Shown: positions 9,753 through 18,404 of the stretch, one piece after another
Numbering within the stretch: position 1 is the stretch's first letter
How the letters are laid out: every line of letters starts with the position of its first letter
Source of the DNA: Bacillus methanolicus
Lineage (GTDB): Bacteria > Bacillota > Bacilli > Bacillales > Cytobacillaceae
Assembly (NCBI RefSeq): GCF_008764295.1
Contig: NZ_VTQX01000001.1
Span: 1-64,000, forward strand
DNA: 64,000 nt
Reading direction: 5' to 3'
Made by a program: the position numbers and the translations under genes
The notes under the pieces: model-generated
What the model saw: the letters and a program-made list of their open reading frames with translations, nothing else
What the model was told of the DNA's origin: nothing
Databases searched by the model: none

Positions 9753-10064
9753 CTATCCGCTGTAATCCACCCTTGTCCCTTTGTATGGATGCTGTTCCTT
9801 TGGATGGTGTTTCTGTTTTCCTTTATTCGATCCATGCTGTTGAGACTGAGACTGTTCCTCATGGTGCCTCTCTTTTTGAAATCGGGTAATATCCTTTTGT
9901 TCCTGCTTTATAACTGAATTTTTCTTTTTTTCCTCTTCCCTTTTCACACTTTCGGAGGCAAGATCATGCTGTAGTTGACCTCGTTGCTGCATTTGCTCTA
10001 ATAATTTGCCCGCATCATGTGTTCTTGGAAGCGCGACCTGCATTTCAATTGCTTTGAGGCTCAC
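9753..10064 (-). CDS. Small charged protein of unknown function between fapA and swrB
   Basis: 103 residues, GTG start behind AGGAAGTG. The N-terminal part (MSLKAIEMQVALPRTHDAG, LLEQMQQRGQLQHDLA) is predicted helical and looks ordered. The C-terminal half is rich in Lys, Gln and His (QSQSQQHG, KQKHHPKEQHP) and probably disordered. It lacks a signal peptide or membrane segment. It sits 9 bases from swrB and 43 from fapA, so it is part of the sigD operon. I recall similar small ORFs at this place in other Bacillus genomes but know no function. Confidence 0.7.
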   Translation of the reverse strand: MSLKAIEMQVALPRTHDAGKLLEQMQQRGQLQHDLASESVKREEEKKKNSVIKQEQKDITRFQKERHHEEQSQSQQHGSNKGKQKHHPKEQHPYKGTRVDYSG

Positions 10065-10107
10065 TTTTCATTCACTTCCTCACTAATATAATTAAAGGCA
10101 AGGCGAA

Positions 10108-11463
10108 CTAAATTGGTTGAAATACAATTTCTTTATTTTCTAATAAAAACTTCACATATGAATGCGTTTTCTGAATTACTCTGACATATTTGCCAAAACA
10201 AAGACTTGTGTTTGGATATATTTTTTCATAAATATAGACAGCATAATGTTCTCGGTTTCCTTTTTTTGCTTCAATTGCTTCAAGCTCACCTTCAACCTGT
10301 GCTAAGTTAAGCTCTAATTGCTGCTTTGTTGCTCTTTGTTTGACAATTAACGCTTGTTCCTGCGTGGTAGGCTTACCTTTTATTTTCGCAGCTTCAACTA
10401 ATTTGTTTTCGATCATCCTTAATTTTTTTATATTTTCTGAAAGCTCTTTCATCTCTTTTCTTAGCTCTATTTCTTTTTGTTCAATAGAAGAATCATAGCC
10501 AACATAAAGCTCTGTTTTTGTGAATAGATGGTTTCCTACCTCTTTCACATGTATATCTTTACCTGAACGAAGAACGCCACCGATAATATGACCTTGTTTA
10601 CAGTAAATTGATTCCTTCGCCTCAATCTGGCTATGCAAAGAGGAGGTGTTAATAATTACGTCCTGACCAGCACGGACATTAGCCTGATTTAAGTAGTTTG
10701 CTTGGATGCTTCCTCCTGCCACTACTTTACCACGATTTCCTGCTGTAATTCCACCAGAGATGAGGATATTCCCTCTAGCAACCAGTTGTGCACCTTCCAC
10801 AAGTCCAGCAATTTTAATATCACCACCAGCAATAACCTCATAACCAGTTGGAACATTGCCACGAATAACAACATTGCCAATAAAATTAATGTTGCCTGTT
10901 TTTAAATCTAGATCACCATTTACTTCAAAAACAGGATTAACCGTAACTGTTTTTTGAGTAACGCTTACTTGACCGTCCGTAGTTGCAATAAATTGATTTC
11001 CTTCCTTGATAACATTTTTGCCAGCCCTTGTCTTCAATGGTTTGCCATCACGAGCAGGGAGTAATTTCCCCGTTACTCCACGCCCGTTTACACCGCTAGT
11101 TTGCGGAACTATTTTGGCAATCACCTGGCCATTTTTTACTGAAGGGATATCGAGTACTTCGCGAAAATTAATTTTTTCTTTCTTTTCCGATTCCTCTTTT
11201 TGTATCTCTAAAATTAAATGCGCATCTTCGCCATTTTTTGGTGCAATGCCCTCTGCAATCGTTAGAGGATAATTTTGCACCTTCGGTTTTGCGGCAATTT
11301 CATGAAGCAACGAATGATTTATTCCAAAAGCGACATTTTGCTCCCCTAAAAATGTCTCAAGTGCATTAACTGAAATTGAAAATTTTTCGTCCTGTTTATC
11401 AATCAATTCAATTTCAGCTTTCAATTGATCTTTACTTATTCTCACGCGAAAGGGTATCTCCAT
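10108..11463 (-). CDS. FapA/DUF342 family protein
   Basis: 451 residues. An N-terminal helical region leads to the DUF342 right-handed beta-helix-like core (about 150-300), with repeated short Gly-rich strands such as VIRGNVPTGYEVIAGGDI and LVARGNILISGG. A coiled coil (about 320-400) and a short C-terminal beta tail follow. The family is annotated as polymerizing scaffold or flagellar assembly protein A. It lies 45 bases after sigD, suggesting a motility or envelope role. B. subtilis lacks a gene at this spot, so the function in this operon is inference. Confidence 0.82.
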   Translation of the reverse strand: MEIPFRVRISKDQLKAEIELIDKQDEKFSISVNALETFLGEQNVAFGINHSLLHEIAAKPKVQNYPLTIAEGIAPKNGEDAHLILEIQKEESEKKEKINFREVLDIPSVKNGQVIAKIVPQTSGVNGRGVTGKLLPARDGKPLKTRAGKNVIKEGNQFIATTDGQVSVTQKTVTVNPVFEVNGDLDLKTGNINFIGNVVIRGNVPTGYEVIAGGDIKIAGLVEGAQLVARGNILISGGITAGNRGKVVAGGSIQANYLNQANVRAGQDVIINTSSLHSQIEAKESIYCKQGHIIGGVLRSGKDIHVKEVGNHLFTKTELYVGYDSSIEQKEIELRKEMKELSENIKKLRMIENKLVEAAKIKGKPTTQEQALIVKQRATKQQLELNLAQVEGELEAIEAKKGNREHYAVYIYEKIYPNTSLCFGKYVRVIQKTHSYVKFLLENKEIVFQPI

Positions 11464-11508
11464 TTTCTCCGGCCCTCTTTCTTTTCTTATCTTCCATTTA
11501 CAAGTGTA

Positions 11509-12273
11509 TTAGATCATTTTACTTAAAGATTGTCTCAGCTTAAATATTGCTTTTGAATGGATTTGTGAAATTCTTGAAGTTGATAAATCTAGTACTTGTC
11601 CAATTTCTGTTAAGGTGAGTTCTTCTTGATAGAACAAACTTAAAACGAGTTGCTCTTTCTCATTTAATTGAGAGATCATTTCCGACATTTCTTGAATTAG
11701 TTCATCCTTTACGATTTTTTCTTCGGGAATATCGGCTTTAATATCCTTTATCGTATAGGCTTGACCATCTTTTTCGTCTTGGTCGCTCCCACGCTCATCA
11801 ATTGAAAGAATGCTTGCGAAAAAATGTTCGTTCATTGTGGCATGGACTTCTTCTTCCGGCATATCCAGCTCAATAGCGATATCTTTAGCCGTTACATTCC
11901 TCATAAATTTTTGTTCAAGCTTTCCAATAGTAGCTTCGATTTTTTTCGCTTTTTCCCTCGTACTTCTTGATAACCAATCTTCTTTTCTTAGACCATCAAT
12001 GATTGCCCCACGAATTCTGAATGACGCATAAGTATCAAATTTCAATTCTCTTGTCGGATCAAATTTTTCCAGTGCATCGTATAAACCCATTAATCCAAGG
12101 CTATGAATATCATCTCTTGATACATTTTTTGGAAGGCCAACAGCTACCCTTTGTACGTGATAACTGACAAGAGGCATATATTTTTTGACTAACAGGTTTC
12201 CTGCTTCTGAGTCGCGGGCCGAAATCCATTTATCCCATATTAGTTGTTCCTCAGTTGTTAATACCTGTCCCAT
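11509..12273 (-). CDS. sigD: RNA polymerase sigma factor SigD (FliA/sigma-28 type)
   Basis: It directs transcription of late flagellar, chemotaxis and autolysin genes. I chose the ATG at 12273, 5 bases after GGGAGGT. This gives 254 residues (MGQVLTTEEQ...), the same as B. subtilis SigD. The longer open frame back to 12393 starts with TTG without a binding site. Region 2 (DALEKFDPTRELKFDTYASF, RIRGAIIDGLRKEDW) and region 4 (LTLTEIGQVLDLSTSRISQI) are clear. Unusually, a terminator and a SigA-like promoter separate it from cheD, suggesting expression not tied to the fla/che transcript. Confidence 0.96.
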   Translation of the reverse strand: MGQVLTTEEQLIWDKWISARDSEAGNLLVKKYMPLVSYHVQRVAVGLPKNVSRDDIHSLGLMGLYDALEKFDPTRELKFDTYASFRIRGAIIDGLRKEDWLSRSTREKAKKIEATIGKLEQKFMRNVTAKDIAIELDMPEEEVHATMNEHFFASILSIDERGSDQDEKDGQAYTIKDIKADIPEEKIVKDELIQEMSEMISQLNEKEQLVLSLFYQEELTLTEIGQVLDLSTSRISQIHSKAIFKLRQSLSKMI

Positions 12274-12409
12274 TGCAACCTCCCAATATTTCATTAAATT
12301 CCGACCATTATTACCAATAATCGTCGCACTTTTTGAAAAAACAGATAGCGAATTACATTTATTTTTAGCATATTTTCGTTCTTTATGAGGCAATAGATTA
12401 TATACTATT

Positions 12410-12439
12410 ATTATAGCAAATTCACGTTCATCATATCAA
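12410..12439 (-). promoter_or_regulatory. SigA-type promoter for sigD
   Basis: -35 TTGATA (12434..12439), an 18-base spacer, and a perfect -10 TATAAT (12410..12415). The predicted start near 12403 gives a leader of about 130 bases before the chosen ATG. A second -10-like TATGAT overlaps the -35. Confidence 0.65.
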
Positions 12440-12506
12440 AGAAGTTCGAAAATTGTCACAACATTATCAAACATGTTTATAGGAAAATATACCCATTAAC
12501 AAGAAA

Positions 12507-12532
12507 AATCAGTCCTTTTTAGGGGACTGATT
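12507..12532 (-). terminator. Rho-independent terminator between cheD and sigD
   Basis: A 9-bp perfect stem (AATCAGTCC/GGACTGATT) with an 8-base loop runs into TTTTTC on the minus strand, 9 bases past the cheD stop. It marks the end of the fla/che operon. Confidence 0.75.
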
Positions 12533-12540
12533 CAACATGA

Positions 12541-13038
12541 CTAAAGTTCAAAAACACCTTTGTTAACGGTGCGTATGTTGAGTAGACAAGTTTTGGGATC
12601 GAACTCAATCGTTCGACCGCTATTTCCACCAACATCCTCTCCAACAATGGCAATTTTGTAAGCTGCAAGCTCTCTTTTCACTGCTTCTACATTTCTTGGA
12701 CCAATTCTCATCATGTCATTCGAGCTAGAGAATTGAAACATCTGTGCTCCGCCAGCCAGCTTTGCCTTCAATGAATAGTCCCGTGCGCCATTTTTCAACA
12801 ATCGATTGACCAGTTCCTTTACAGCAGTATCCGCGTATTTTGCAATATTAAATGCTCCACCCTTTGCAAGAGTAGAATCAGGTAGCATTACATGCGCTAA
12901 TCCAGCAAGCTCTTTCCCTTGATCATAGATCACCACACCAACACATGAGCCCAATCCCGATGTTCTTATATGATAAGGTGTTCTTACAATATTCATATCT
13001 GCAATCCCAACCTTAATCACTTGAACCGTATCATTCAT
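12541..13038 (-). CDS. cheD: Chemoreceptor glutamine deamidase CheD
   Basis: It deamidates glutamines on receptors and binds CheC, linking CheY-P level to receptor activity. 165 residues. The Cys-His dyad is C32 in GLGSCVGVV and H49 in [10 protein letters not shown]. The conserved KLAGGAQMF and GPRNVEAVK motifs follow. The gene overlaps the end of cheC by 8 bases with its own GGAG site, so the pair is probably translationally coupled. It is the last gene before the operon terminator. Confidence 0.96.
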   Translation of the reverse strand: MNDTVQVIKVGIADMNIVRTPYHIRTSGLGSCVGVVIYDQGKELAGLAHVMLPDSTLAKGGAFNIAKYADTAVKELVNRLLKNGARDYSLKAKLAGGAQMFQFSSSNDMMRIGPRNVEAVKRELAAYKIAIVGEDVGGNSGRTIEFDPKTCLLNIRTVNKGVFEL

Positions 13039-13672
13039 TCTCAGTTACTCCTAATGCTTGAAAAATAATCTCAAAGGAGTCTGGATCAGGCAAAAGGAAA
13101 AAATGCCCCTTTACACTTTTCGGACCATTATAATCATCATCATCTAATGCTGTATCAATCACAATGGCGAAGTCGCTGACCTGGGACAACTCGATTAAAC
13201 CAAAGCTAATAATGGCACCAACCATGTCTATACTTAGTGCAGGGACAGATGGATATAAATCTAATTTAGTAAAATCTGATAAAGACGATAAATAGGAGCC
13301 AGAGAGAATATTGCCAAGCTCCTGTAGAGCAGACATCGCTATTTCGTCATAAGGTGGTTTAGCAAATGAAAATTGACTATCTCCAGTCATCTGTTGAATA
13401 AACGTACTTGCCTGTTCCAAAGATAGAACAAAAAACATACTTCCCGGAGCATCTCCCTCAATTCTTAAAAAAACACTTGCGACGATATTTTCTGGACCAC
13501 CCGCCATTTCCATCATTTCATCAAAGGAAACAACTCTAACTTTCGGCACCCTCATATCAATTTTCTTATTAAGCAAAGTTGAAAGAGCGGTTGCAGCATT
13601 TCCAGCCCCAATATTCCCAACTTCTTTTAAAACGTCTAAATGAACGGTTGAAATTTTCTCAAGAAAACTCAT
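13031..13672 (-). CDS. cheC: CheY-P phosphatase CheC
   Basis: It removes phosphate from CheY-P and regulates CheD. 213 residues. It has the two phosphatase motifs of the family, ExxN-type helices in [18 protein letters not shown] (near residue 15) and [17 protein letters not shown] (near 115), both with the catalytic Glu/Asn. Start ATG after GAAGG inside the end of cheW. Sits in the classical Bacillus cheA-W-C-D order. Confidence 0.96.
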   Translation of the reverse strand: MSFLEKISTVHLDVLKEVGNIGAGNAATALSTLLNKKIDMRVPKVRVVSFDEMMEMAGGPENIVASVFLRIEGDAPGSMFFVLSLEQASTFIQQMTGDSQFSFAKPPYDEIAMSALQELGNILSGSYLSSLSDFTKLDLYPSVPALSIDMVGAIISFGLIELSQVSDFAIVIDTALDDDDYNGPKSVKGHFFLLPDPDSFEIIFQALGVTENE

Positions 13673-13676
13673 ATTG

Positions 13677-14147
13677 CTAGCCTTCTATCTTACTATCTAA
13701 ACGAATTTCATCCCGATTCAAAATTTTCTCAAGATCCAATAAGATAAGAAGTCGTTTATCAATTTTGGCAACTCCACTTATGTACTCCGCTTCCGCAACA
13801 CCAACCACTTCTGGCTGTGGCTCAATAGAGTTCATATTCACATCAATAACATCATTGGCCGCATCGACAATTAAGCCGACCTCCATATCATCAAATGAAA
13901 TGATGATCACTCTTGTACTTTCTGTGTATTTAATTTCTTCAAGACCAAAACGCAGTCTTAAATCAATAATCGGGGTTACAACACCTCTTAAATTAATGAC
14001 ACCTTTCACATATGGAGTTAACCCAGGTACTCTTGTAATATGCTCTATCTTTTCGATCGAGTTCACTTTGTTTACTGGAATGGCATATTCCTTTTCTTTT
14101 AACTGAAAAACAATAAATTTAATATCCTCTGTTAAAGTTTCAGCCAT
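13677..14147 (-). CDS. cheW: Chemotaxis coupling protein CheW
   Basis: It bridges chemoreceptors and CheA in signalling arrays. It is a single CheW SH3-like domain; the core motif GVINLRGVVTPIIDLR is at about residues 60-75. I chose the ATG at 14147, 8 bases behind AAGGAAGGT. That gives 156 residues, as in B. subtilis. The open frame begins three codons earlier with a GTG too close to the binding site. The cheA-cheW spacer holds a U-less hairpin. Confidence 0.95.
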   Translation of the reverse strand: MAETLTEDIKFIVFQLKEKEYAIPVNKVNSIEKIEHITRVPGLTPYVKGVINLRGVVTPIIDLRLRFGLEEIKYTESTRVIIISFDDMEVGLIVDAANDVIDVNMNSIEPQPEVVGVAEAEYISGVAKIDKRLLILLDLEKILNRDEIRLDSKIEG

Positions 14148-14174
14148 TATCGTCACCTTCCTTTAAAAGGGGTT

Positions 14175-14196
14175 CCTCCACAGCTTTTCGTGGAGG
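14175..14196 (-). other. Intercistronic hairpin, cheA-cheW
   Basis: A perfect 7-bp GC-rich stem (CCTCCAC/GTGGAGG) with an 8-base loop and no U-tract. It stands 15 bases past the cheA stop and before the cheW binding site. Possible RNA processing or stability element. Confidence 0.5.
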
Positions 14197-14210
14197 ATCG
14201 TTTCACACAT

Positions 14211-16268
14211 CTATTTGATTAATGCGTTGCAATCTACAATTAGTGCAACTTGACCATCACCAAGGATTGTTGCACCAGATATAGCAAAGACATTCGTTAA
14301 GTAATTGCCCAGCGATTTAAGAACAACCTCTTGCTGGCCGATAAAGGAATCAACAATCAATCCAGCCATCTTATCGCCTTTTCTTACGATGACAACAGAG
14401 TAAAACTCATCTTCTTCCTCTTGGCTCGGCACTTGAAAAATATCTTTCAAGAATAGAAGTGGTACAACCTTGCCGCGGAAATCAATCACCTTTTGATTAT
14501 GGGCATTTAAAATTTCAGCCTTTTTAACAATTGCTGTTTCTATAATGGAAGAAAGGGGAACTGCGAACTTTTCCTTTTCAATTTCAACGAGCATAACAGA
14601 AATAATTGATAGAGTAAGAGGTAATTGGATAGAAAACGTCGAACCCTTCCCTTCTCTTGACTCAATTGAAATCGCACCGCCCAGTGATTCAATTGTGTTT
14701 TTCACAACATCTAGCCCGACACCGCGACCGGAAACATCTGAGATTTTATCAGCAGTTGAAAATCCAGAAGCAAAGATTAACTCGAATACTTCCTTATCAG
14801 TCAATGTTGAGGCAGTTTGTTCATTAATGATTCCATTTTTAATTGCTTTTTCAAGAACTTTTTGCTTTTTGATTCCTGCACCATCGTCATCAATCTCAAT
14901 AAAGACATGATTACCGCTGTGGAATGCTTTTAACACAACAGTCCCCTCTTCATTCTTTCCGTTCGCTTTTCGAACATCCGGTGTCTCTAACCCATGATCG
15001 AGTGCGTTTCGAATGAGATGGACAAGGGGATCACCAATCTCATCAATAACGGTTCTATCGAGCTCCGTTTCAGCGCCAATAATTTCTAAGTTAACCTTTT
15101 TGCCTAAGTCACGAGCTAATTGTCTAACCATTCTAGGGAAACGATTAAACACCGTTTCTACAGGAACCATTCTCATATTCAGAATAATGTTTTGTAGATC
15201 ACCAGTAATTCTAGACATTCTCTCCACTGTTTCATGTAACTCTTGATTTTTCAAATCATTAGAAATCTGTTCTAATCGACCACGGTCAATCACAAGCTCT
15301 TCAAACAAGTTTAATAAAATATCAAGTCTTTCAATATTTACTCTAATTGTTTTATTGCTAGCTTGTTTCCCCGTACTTGTCTGCTTCTTCTGTTCCGCCT
15401 CAGCGGGAACATCAGAATTAGTCGTTTCAACTGTTTTCTTACTTTCCTCTTCACTCTCAGCCTTAGTTGTTTCCTGCTTATTTCGGATGCCTTCAAGTGA
15501 AATCGCATTGATTTCCACCTTTTCAACTTCGGAAACTTTCATTATTATTTTCTTTAAGTCCTCTTGGTTTTCTTTGGAAACAATCGATACGGTAAATTCT
15601 TGATCAAACTGCTCTTCTTCGAGTTGATCGACAGGTGGTGTTGATTTAATGACTTCTCCAACCTTCTCCAATACTTCAAATACCATGTACACTCGAGCCG
15701 CTTTAAGAAGACAATCTTCCCTTAAGGCAATCGTAATTTCATAGGCCTCAAAACCTTGCTCTTTCGATTGCTCTAGAACTGTGTATTCAAATTCATCGTA
15801 TTCACTTTTAAAGGATGCTCCCGTTGATGTTGTTACAACGGTTGAAGTAGCAGCTACTTCAGCCTGTGACTGTGCTTGTTGCGGACTCTCACCTTTTTCA
15901 ATCAATTTTAACTTTTCTACAACCTCTGTTACATTTCTTTTTCCATCTCCACCATCAGCAATCGAAAATACCATTGCCTCCAAATCATCAACTGCTTGGA
16001 AGACAACATCTAAAATTTCAGGCGTGACCGATAGCTTATGATTGCGAATCGCATCAAGAACGTTTTCCATTTGATGGGTTAAACTTGCAAGATCCTCATA
16101 ACCCATTGTTGCAGACATTCCCTTCAAAGTATGAGCCGAGCGGAAAATATCATTAACAATGTCTATATCTTCTGGATTTTTCTCAAGATCTAGCAATCGT
16201 GCATTACAGCTTTGTAAATGCTCTTTGCTTTCTTCAATAAATACTTCAAGATATTGATTCAATTCCAT
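14211..16268 (-). CDS. cheA: Chemotaxis histidine kinase CheA
   Basis: It autophosphorylates and passes phosphate to CheY and CheB under receptor control. 685 residues. P1 Hpt with the phospho-His at H46 (RSAHTLKGM); P2 response-regulator docking at about 160-270; a Glu/Lys/Thr-rich linker; P3 dimerisation from about 310. P4 is the HATPase domain with the N box (LIRNALDHGLE), G1 (DDDGAGI) and G2 (SGRGVGLDVV). P5 CheW-like is at the C-terminus. The start follows GAAGGGGG. The frame is intact although the neighbouring cheB is not. Confidence 0.97.
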   Translation of the reverse strand: MELNQYLEVFIEESKEHLQSCNARLLDLEKNPEDIDIVNDIFRSAHTLKGMSATMGYEDLASLTHQMENVLDAIRNHKLSVTPEILDVVFQAVDDLEAMVFSIADGGDGKRNVTEVVEKLKLIEKGESPQQAQSQAEVAATSTVVTTSTGASFKSEYDEFEYTVLEQSKEQGFEAYEITIALREDCLLKAARVYMVFEVLEKVGEVIKSTPPVDQLEEEQFDQEFTVSIVSKENQEDLKKIIMKVSEVEKVEINAISLEGIRNKQETTKAESEEESKKTVETTNSDVPAEAEQKKQTSTGKQASNKTIRVNIERLDILLNLFEELVIDRGRLEQISNDLKNQELHETVERMSRITGDLQNIILNMRMVPVETVFNRFPRMVRQLARDLGKKVNLEIIGAETELDRTVIDEIGDPLVHLIRNALDHGLETPDVRKANGKNEEGTVVLKAFHSGNHVFIEIDDDGAGIKKQKVLEKAIKNGIINEQTASTLTDKEVFELIFASGFSTADKISDVSGRGVGLDVVKNTIESLGGAISIESREGKGSTFSIQLPLTLSIISVMLVEIEKEKFAVPLSSIIETAIVKKAEILNAHNQKVIDFRGKVVPLLFLKDIFQVPSQEEEDEFYSVVIVRKGDKMAGLIVDSFIGQQEVVLKSLGNYLTNVFAISGATILGDGQVALIVDCNALIK

Positions 16269-16289
16269 TTTCTTACCCCCTTCGACATA

Positions 16290-16420
16290 TCTGGGATGTT
16301 CAAAAAGTTTGTGCGAGATAGCTAGCGAATTCTCCGACTTTACTTAGACAAATAGTTTCTCCATTGCCCAGCATAGCAGACATCTCAACCTTCTAGTCTC
16401 ATAATTTGAACAATCACTAG
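16290..16420. repeat. Anomalous cheB-cheA spacer with short inverted ends
   Basis: The 170-base gap between cheA and cheB has no ORF. It is bounded by TGTTCAAA near 16297 and its reverse complement TTTGAACA near 16400. In Bacillus these genes are normally nearly contiguous. It may be a decayed miniature or dispersed element, but this is only an inference from the spacing and inverted ends. Confidence 0.35.
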
Positions 16421-16438
16421 AGTGGCTTTCCATTTTCC

Positions 16439-17532
16439 CTAAACATATTGCAAAATCGTTTCAGCAATTTTATCCACATCTTCAACTTCATCGACCAAAT
16501 TAGTGGCGATAGCCGCCTTAGGCATTCCATATACTATCGAAGTCGCCTCTGACTCTGCAATCGCTGTTACATCTCCACTATTCTTTAACTCTATTAATCC
16601 CTGTGAACCATCAGCGCCCATTCCTGTCATAATGACAGCAATTTTCGTGTAACCTGAAAGCGTGCTGATCGATTGAAACATGATATCTACAGAAGGGCGA
16701 TGACCGCTTTTAGGCGGTATGCTTGTACTCAGTTCAATCTTTAACCTTGCTCCTGCTTCCTTTACAAGTAAATGGTAACCGCCGGGAGCAATTAAATCGT
16801 ACCTTTCTCAGCAAATTCCCCATCCTCTGCTTCCTTCACATGGCACTCAGATAAAGAATCGAGTCTAGAAGCAAGACTTTTTGTGAATCCAGCTGGCATA
16901 TGCTGTACAACAAAAACAGTAGCATCCAAATCTTTAGGTAACTTTGTGACAACCTCTTGTAACGCTCTAGGACCTCCTGTTGATGTCCCTATACAAATAA
17001 TCTTTTTAGCAGTAGCGTGACTTTTTTGAACGGGACGAAGTGACTGTCCCTTTCGTTCTATTTTACTACATTCTTTTGTTGATGGAATAGTACTTTTGGC
17101 ATAAGTAGCCTTTTTCATAATTCCAGACAGATTAGCTTTACTGGCAGAGATGACCTTCTCAATCAATTCTTCCTTTACCTTAATAAGGTCAAGAGATATT
17201 GGGCCAGAAGGCTTTGTAATAAAATCGATCGCCCCATAAGAAATCGCTAGCATAGTGTTTTCAGCGCCAAGCTGTGTTGTACTTGACAACATTAATACAG
17301 GGACCGGATGTTCTTTCATTATTATTTGGAGTGCTTCTAAACCATCCATTACAGGCATTTCGATATCCATTGTTACAACATCCGGTTTTAAAGCACTGAT
17401 TTTTTTTAATGCATCCTCCCCATTTCTTGCTGTGCCTATTACGTCTATAGAAGGATGTTCTGACAAAAAATCATTTATCAGTTTTCTCATGAATGCTGAA
17501 TCATCAACAATAAGCACTTTAATTTTTGGCAT
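16439..17532 (-). pseudogene. cheB: cheB, protein-glutamate methylesterase, split by a one-base frameshift
   Basis: CheB demethylates and deamidates receptors for adaptation. Residues 1-246 (16792..17532) read in frame: receiver domain with D56, then the catalytic domain with Ser184 (GTSTGGPRA) and His211 (VQHMPAGF). They stop at TAA at 16792-16794. The expected continuation (IAPGGYHLLVKEAG...) resumes in another frame from 16792 to 16439, 117 residues, including the catalytic Asp motif TGMGADGSQG. One missing base inside the codon of an expected Tyr (KGTI-Y-IAPGG) explains it. Repaired length would be about 364 residues, normal for the family. It is either a true loss of methylesterase, with the receiver kept, or a sequencing error. 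Confidence 0.9.
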
Positions 17533-17540
17533 TACGCGCC

Positions 17541-18404
17541 CTACCTTTCAAAGAGAAATCGCTTTAACTTTGAAACAAACTGCAAAGCATTAGAAGATTG
17601 AATCTCATTAAAGTTATCTTGTTCATATCGCTCTGTAAGTTCTACTAACGCTTTAGCAGTTAGAGATTTTGTTGTTAAAACAAACGGTGTTTGATTCGCT
17701 ACGGCAATTCTGACCGATTTATCATCTGGAATCATTCCCAGCAGCTTTAATTCACGTCCTAAAAATTTCTTCGTTACTGAATTAAGCCGATTGAATGTCG
17801 TCAATCCATCATTTTTTTCAATTGTTCGATTTACAACAACTAAAAAAGGGACTTTTTCATTTTGCATATGTATATGTTTCAACATGGCGTAGCCGTCTGT
17901 AATTGAAGTGGGTTCTGGTGTAGTAACAAGGATAATTTCATCGACTGACAGTATCAGTTGGAGAGTTTCCTCCGTTACCCCCGCCCCCATATCAAAAATG
18001 ACATAATCATATGCATTTAAAACAGCCGAAAATTCTTCCGTGAATTCCTCAATCATATCCTTGTCCAACTTAAAAAGTCTATTCAACCCTGTACCACCAG
18101 CAATATAATGGAGATTCTCAGGACCTTCCATCACGACATTGTTTAGGGATTCTTTTTTATCAAAGAAATCAACAATGGTGTATCTTGATGATTTGCCTAA
18201 TAAAATATCAATATTGCCCATTCCTACATCCATATCAAATAGTAGTACTTTATTACCTTTTCGACACAAGGAGATCGCAAAGTTTAATGAAAAATTTGAT
18301 TTTCCGACTCCTCCCTTACCACTTACTACGGCAAGAGCTTTCATTTTTCTTAACTTCGACATATTACTTAGACGTCTTCTCAGCGCTTCAGCTTGATCTT
18401 TCAT
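17541..18404 (-). CDS. flhG: FlhG (YlxH) MinD-like ATPase, flagellar number/position regulator
   Basis: A ParA/MinD-family ATPase that stimulates FlhF GTPase and sets flagellar number and pattern. The deviant Walker A SGKGGVGKSN lies at about 28-37. The Walker B region is KVLLFDMDVGMGNID. The N-terminal MKDQAEALRRRL helix corresponds to the FlhF-activating segment (DQAxxLR). I prefer the ATG at 18404, 9 bases after GAGG; an in-frame ATG lies three codons earlier. It overlaps flhF by 17 bases. Confidence 0.95.
   Translation of the reverse strand: MKDQAEALRRRLSNMSKLRKMKALAVVSGKGGVGKSNFSLNFAISLCRKGNKVLLFDMDVGMGNIDILLGKSSRYTIVDFFDKKESLNNVVMEGPENLHYIAGGTGLNRLFKLDKDMIEEFTEEFSAVLNAYDYVIFDMGAGVTEETLQLILSVDEIILVTTPEPTSITDGYAMLKHIHMQNEKVPFLVVVNRTIEKNDGLTTFNRLNSVTKKFLGRELKLLGMIPDDKSVRIAVANQTPFVLTTKSLTAKALVELTERYEQDNFNEIQSSNALQFVSKLKRFLFER

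Noticed and set aside
12274-12393. 40-residue N-terminal extension of SigD
   Set aside because: Begins with TTG without a binding site; the inner ATG has GGGAGGT and gives the family length.
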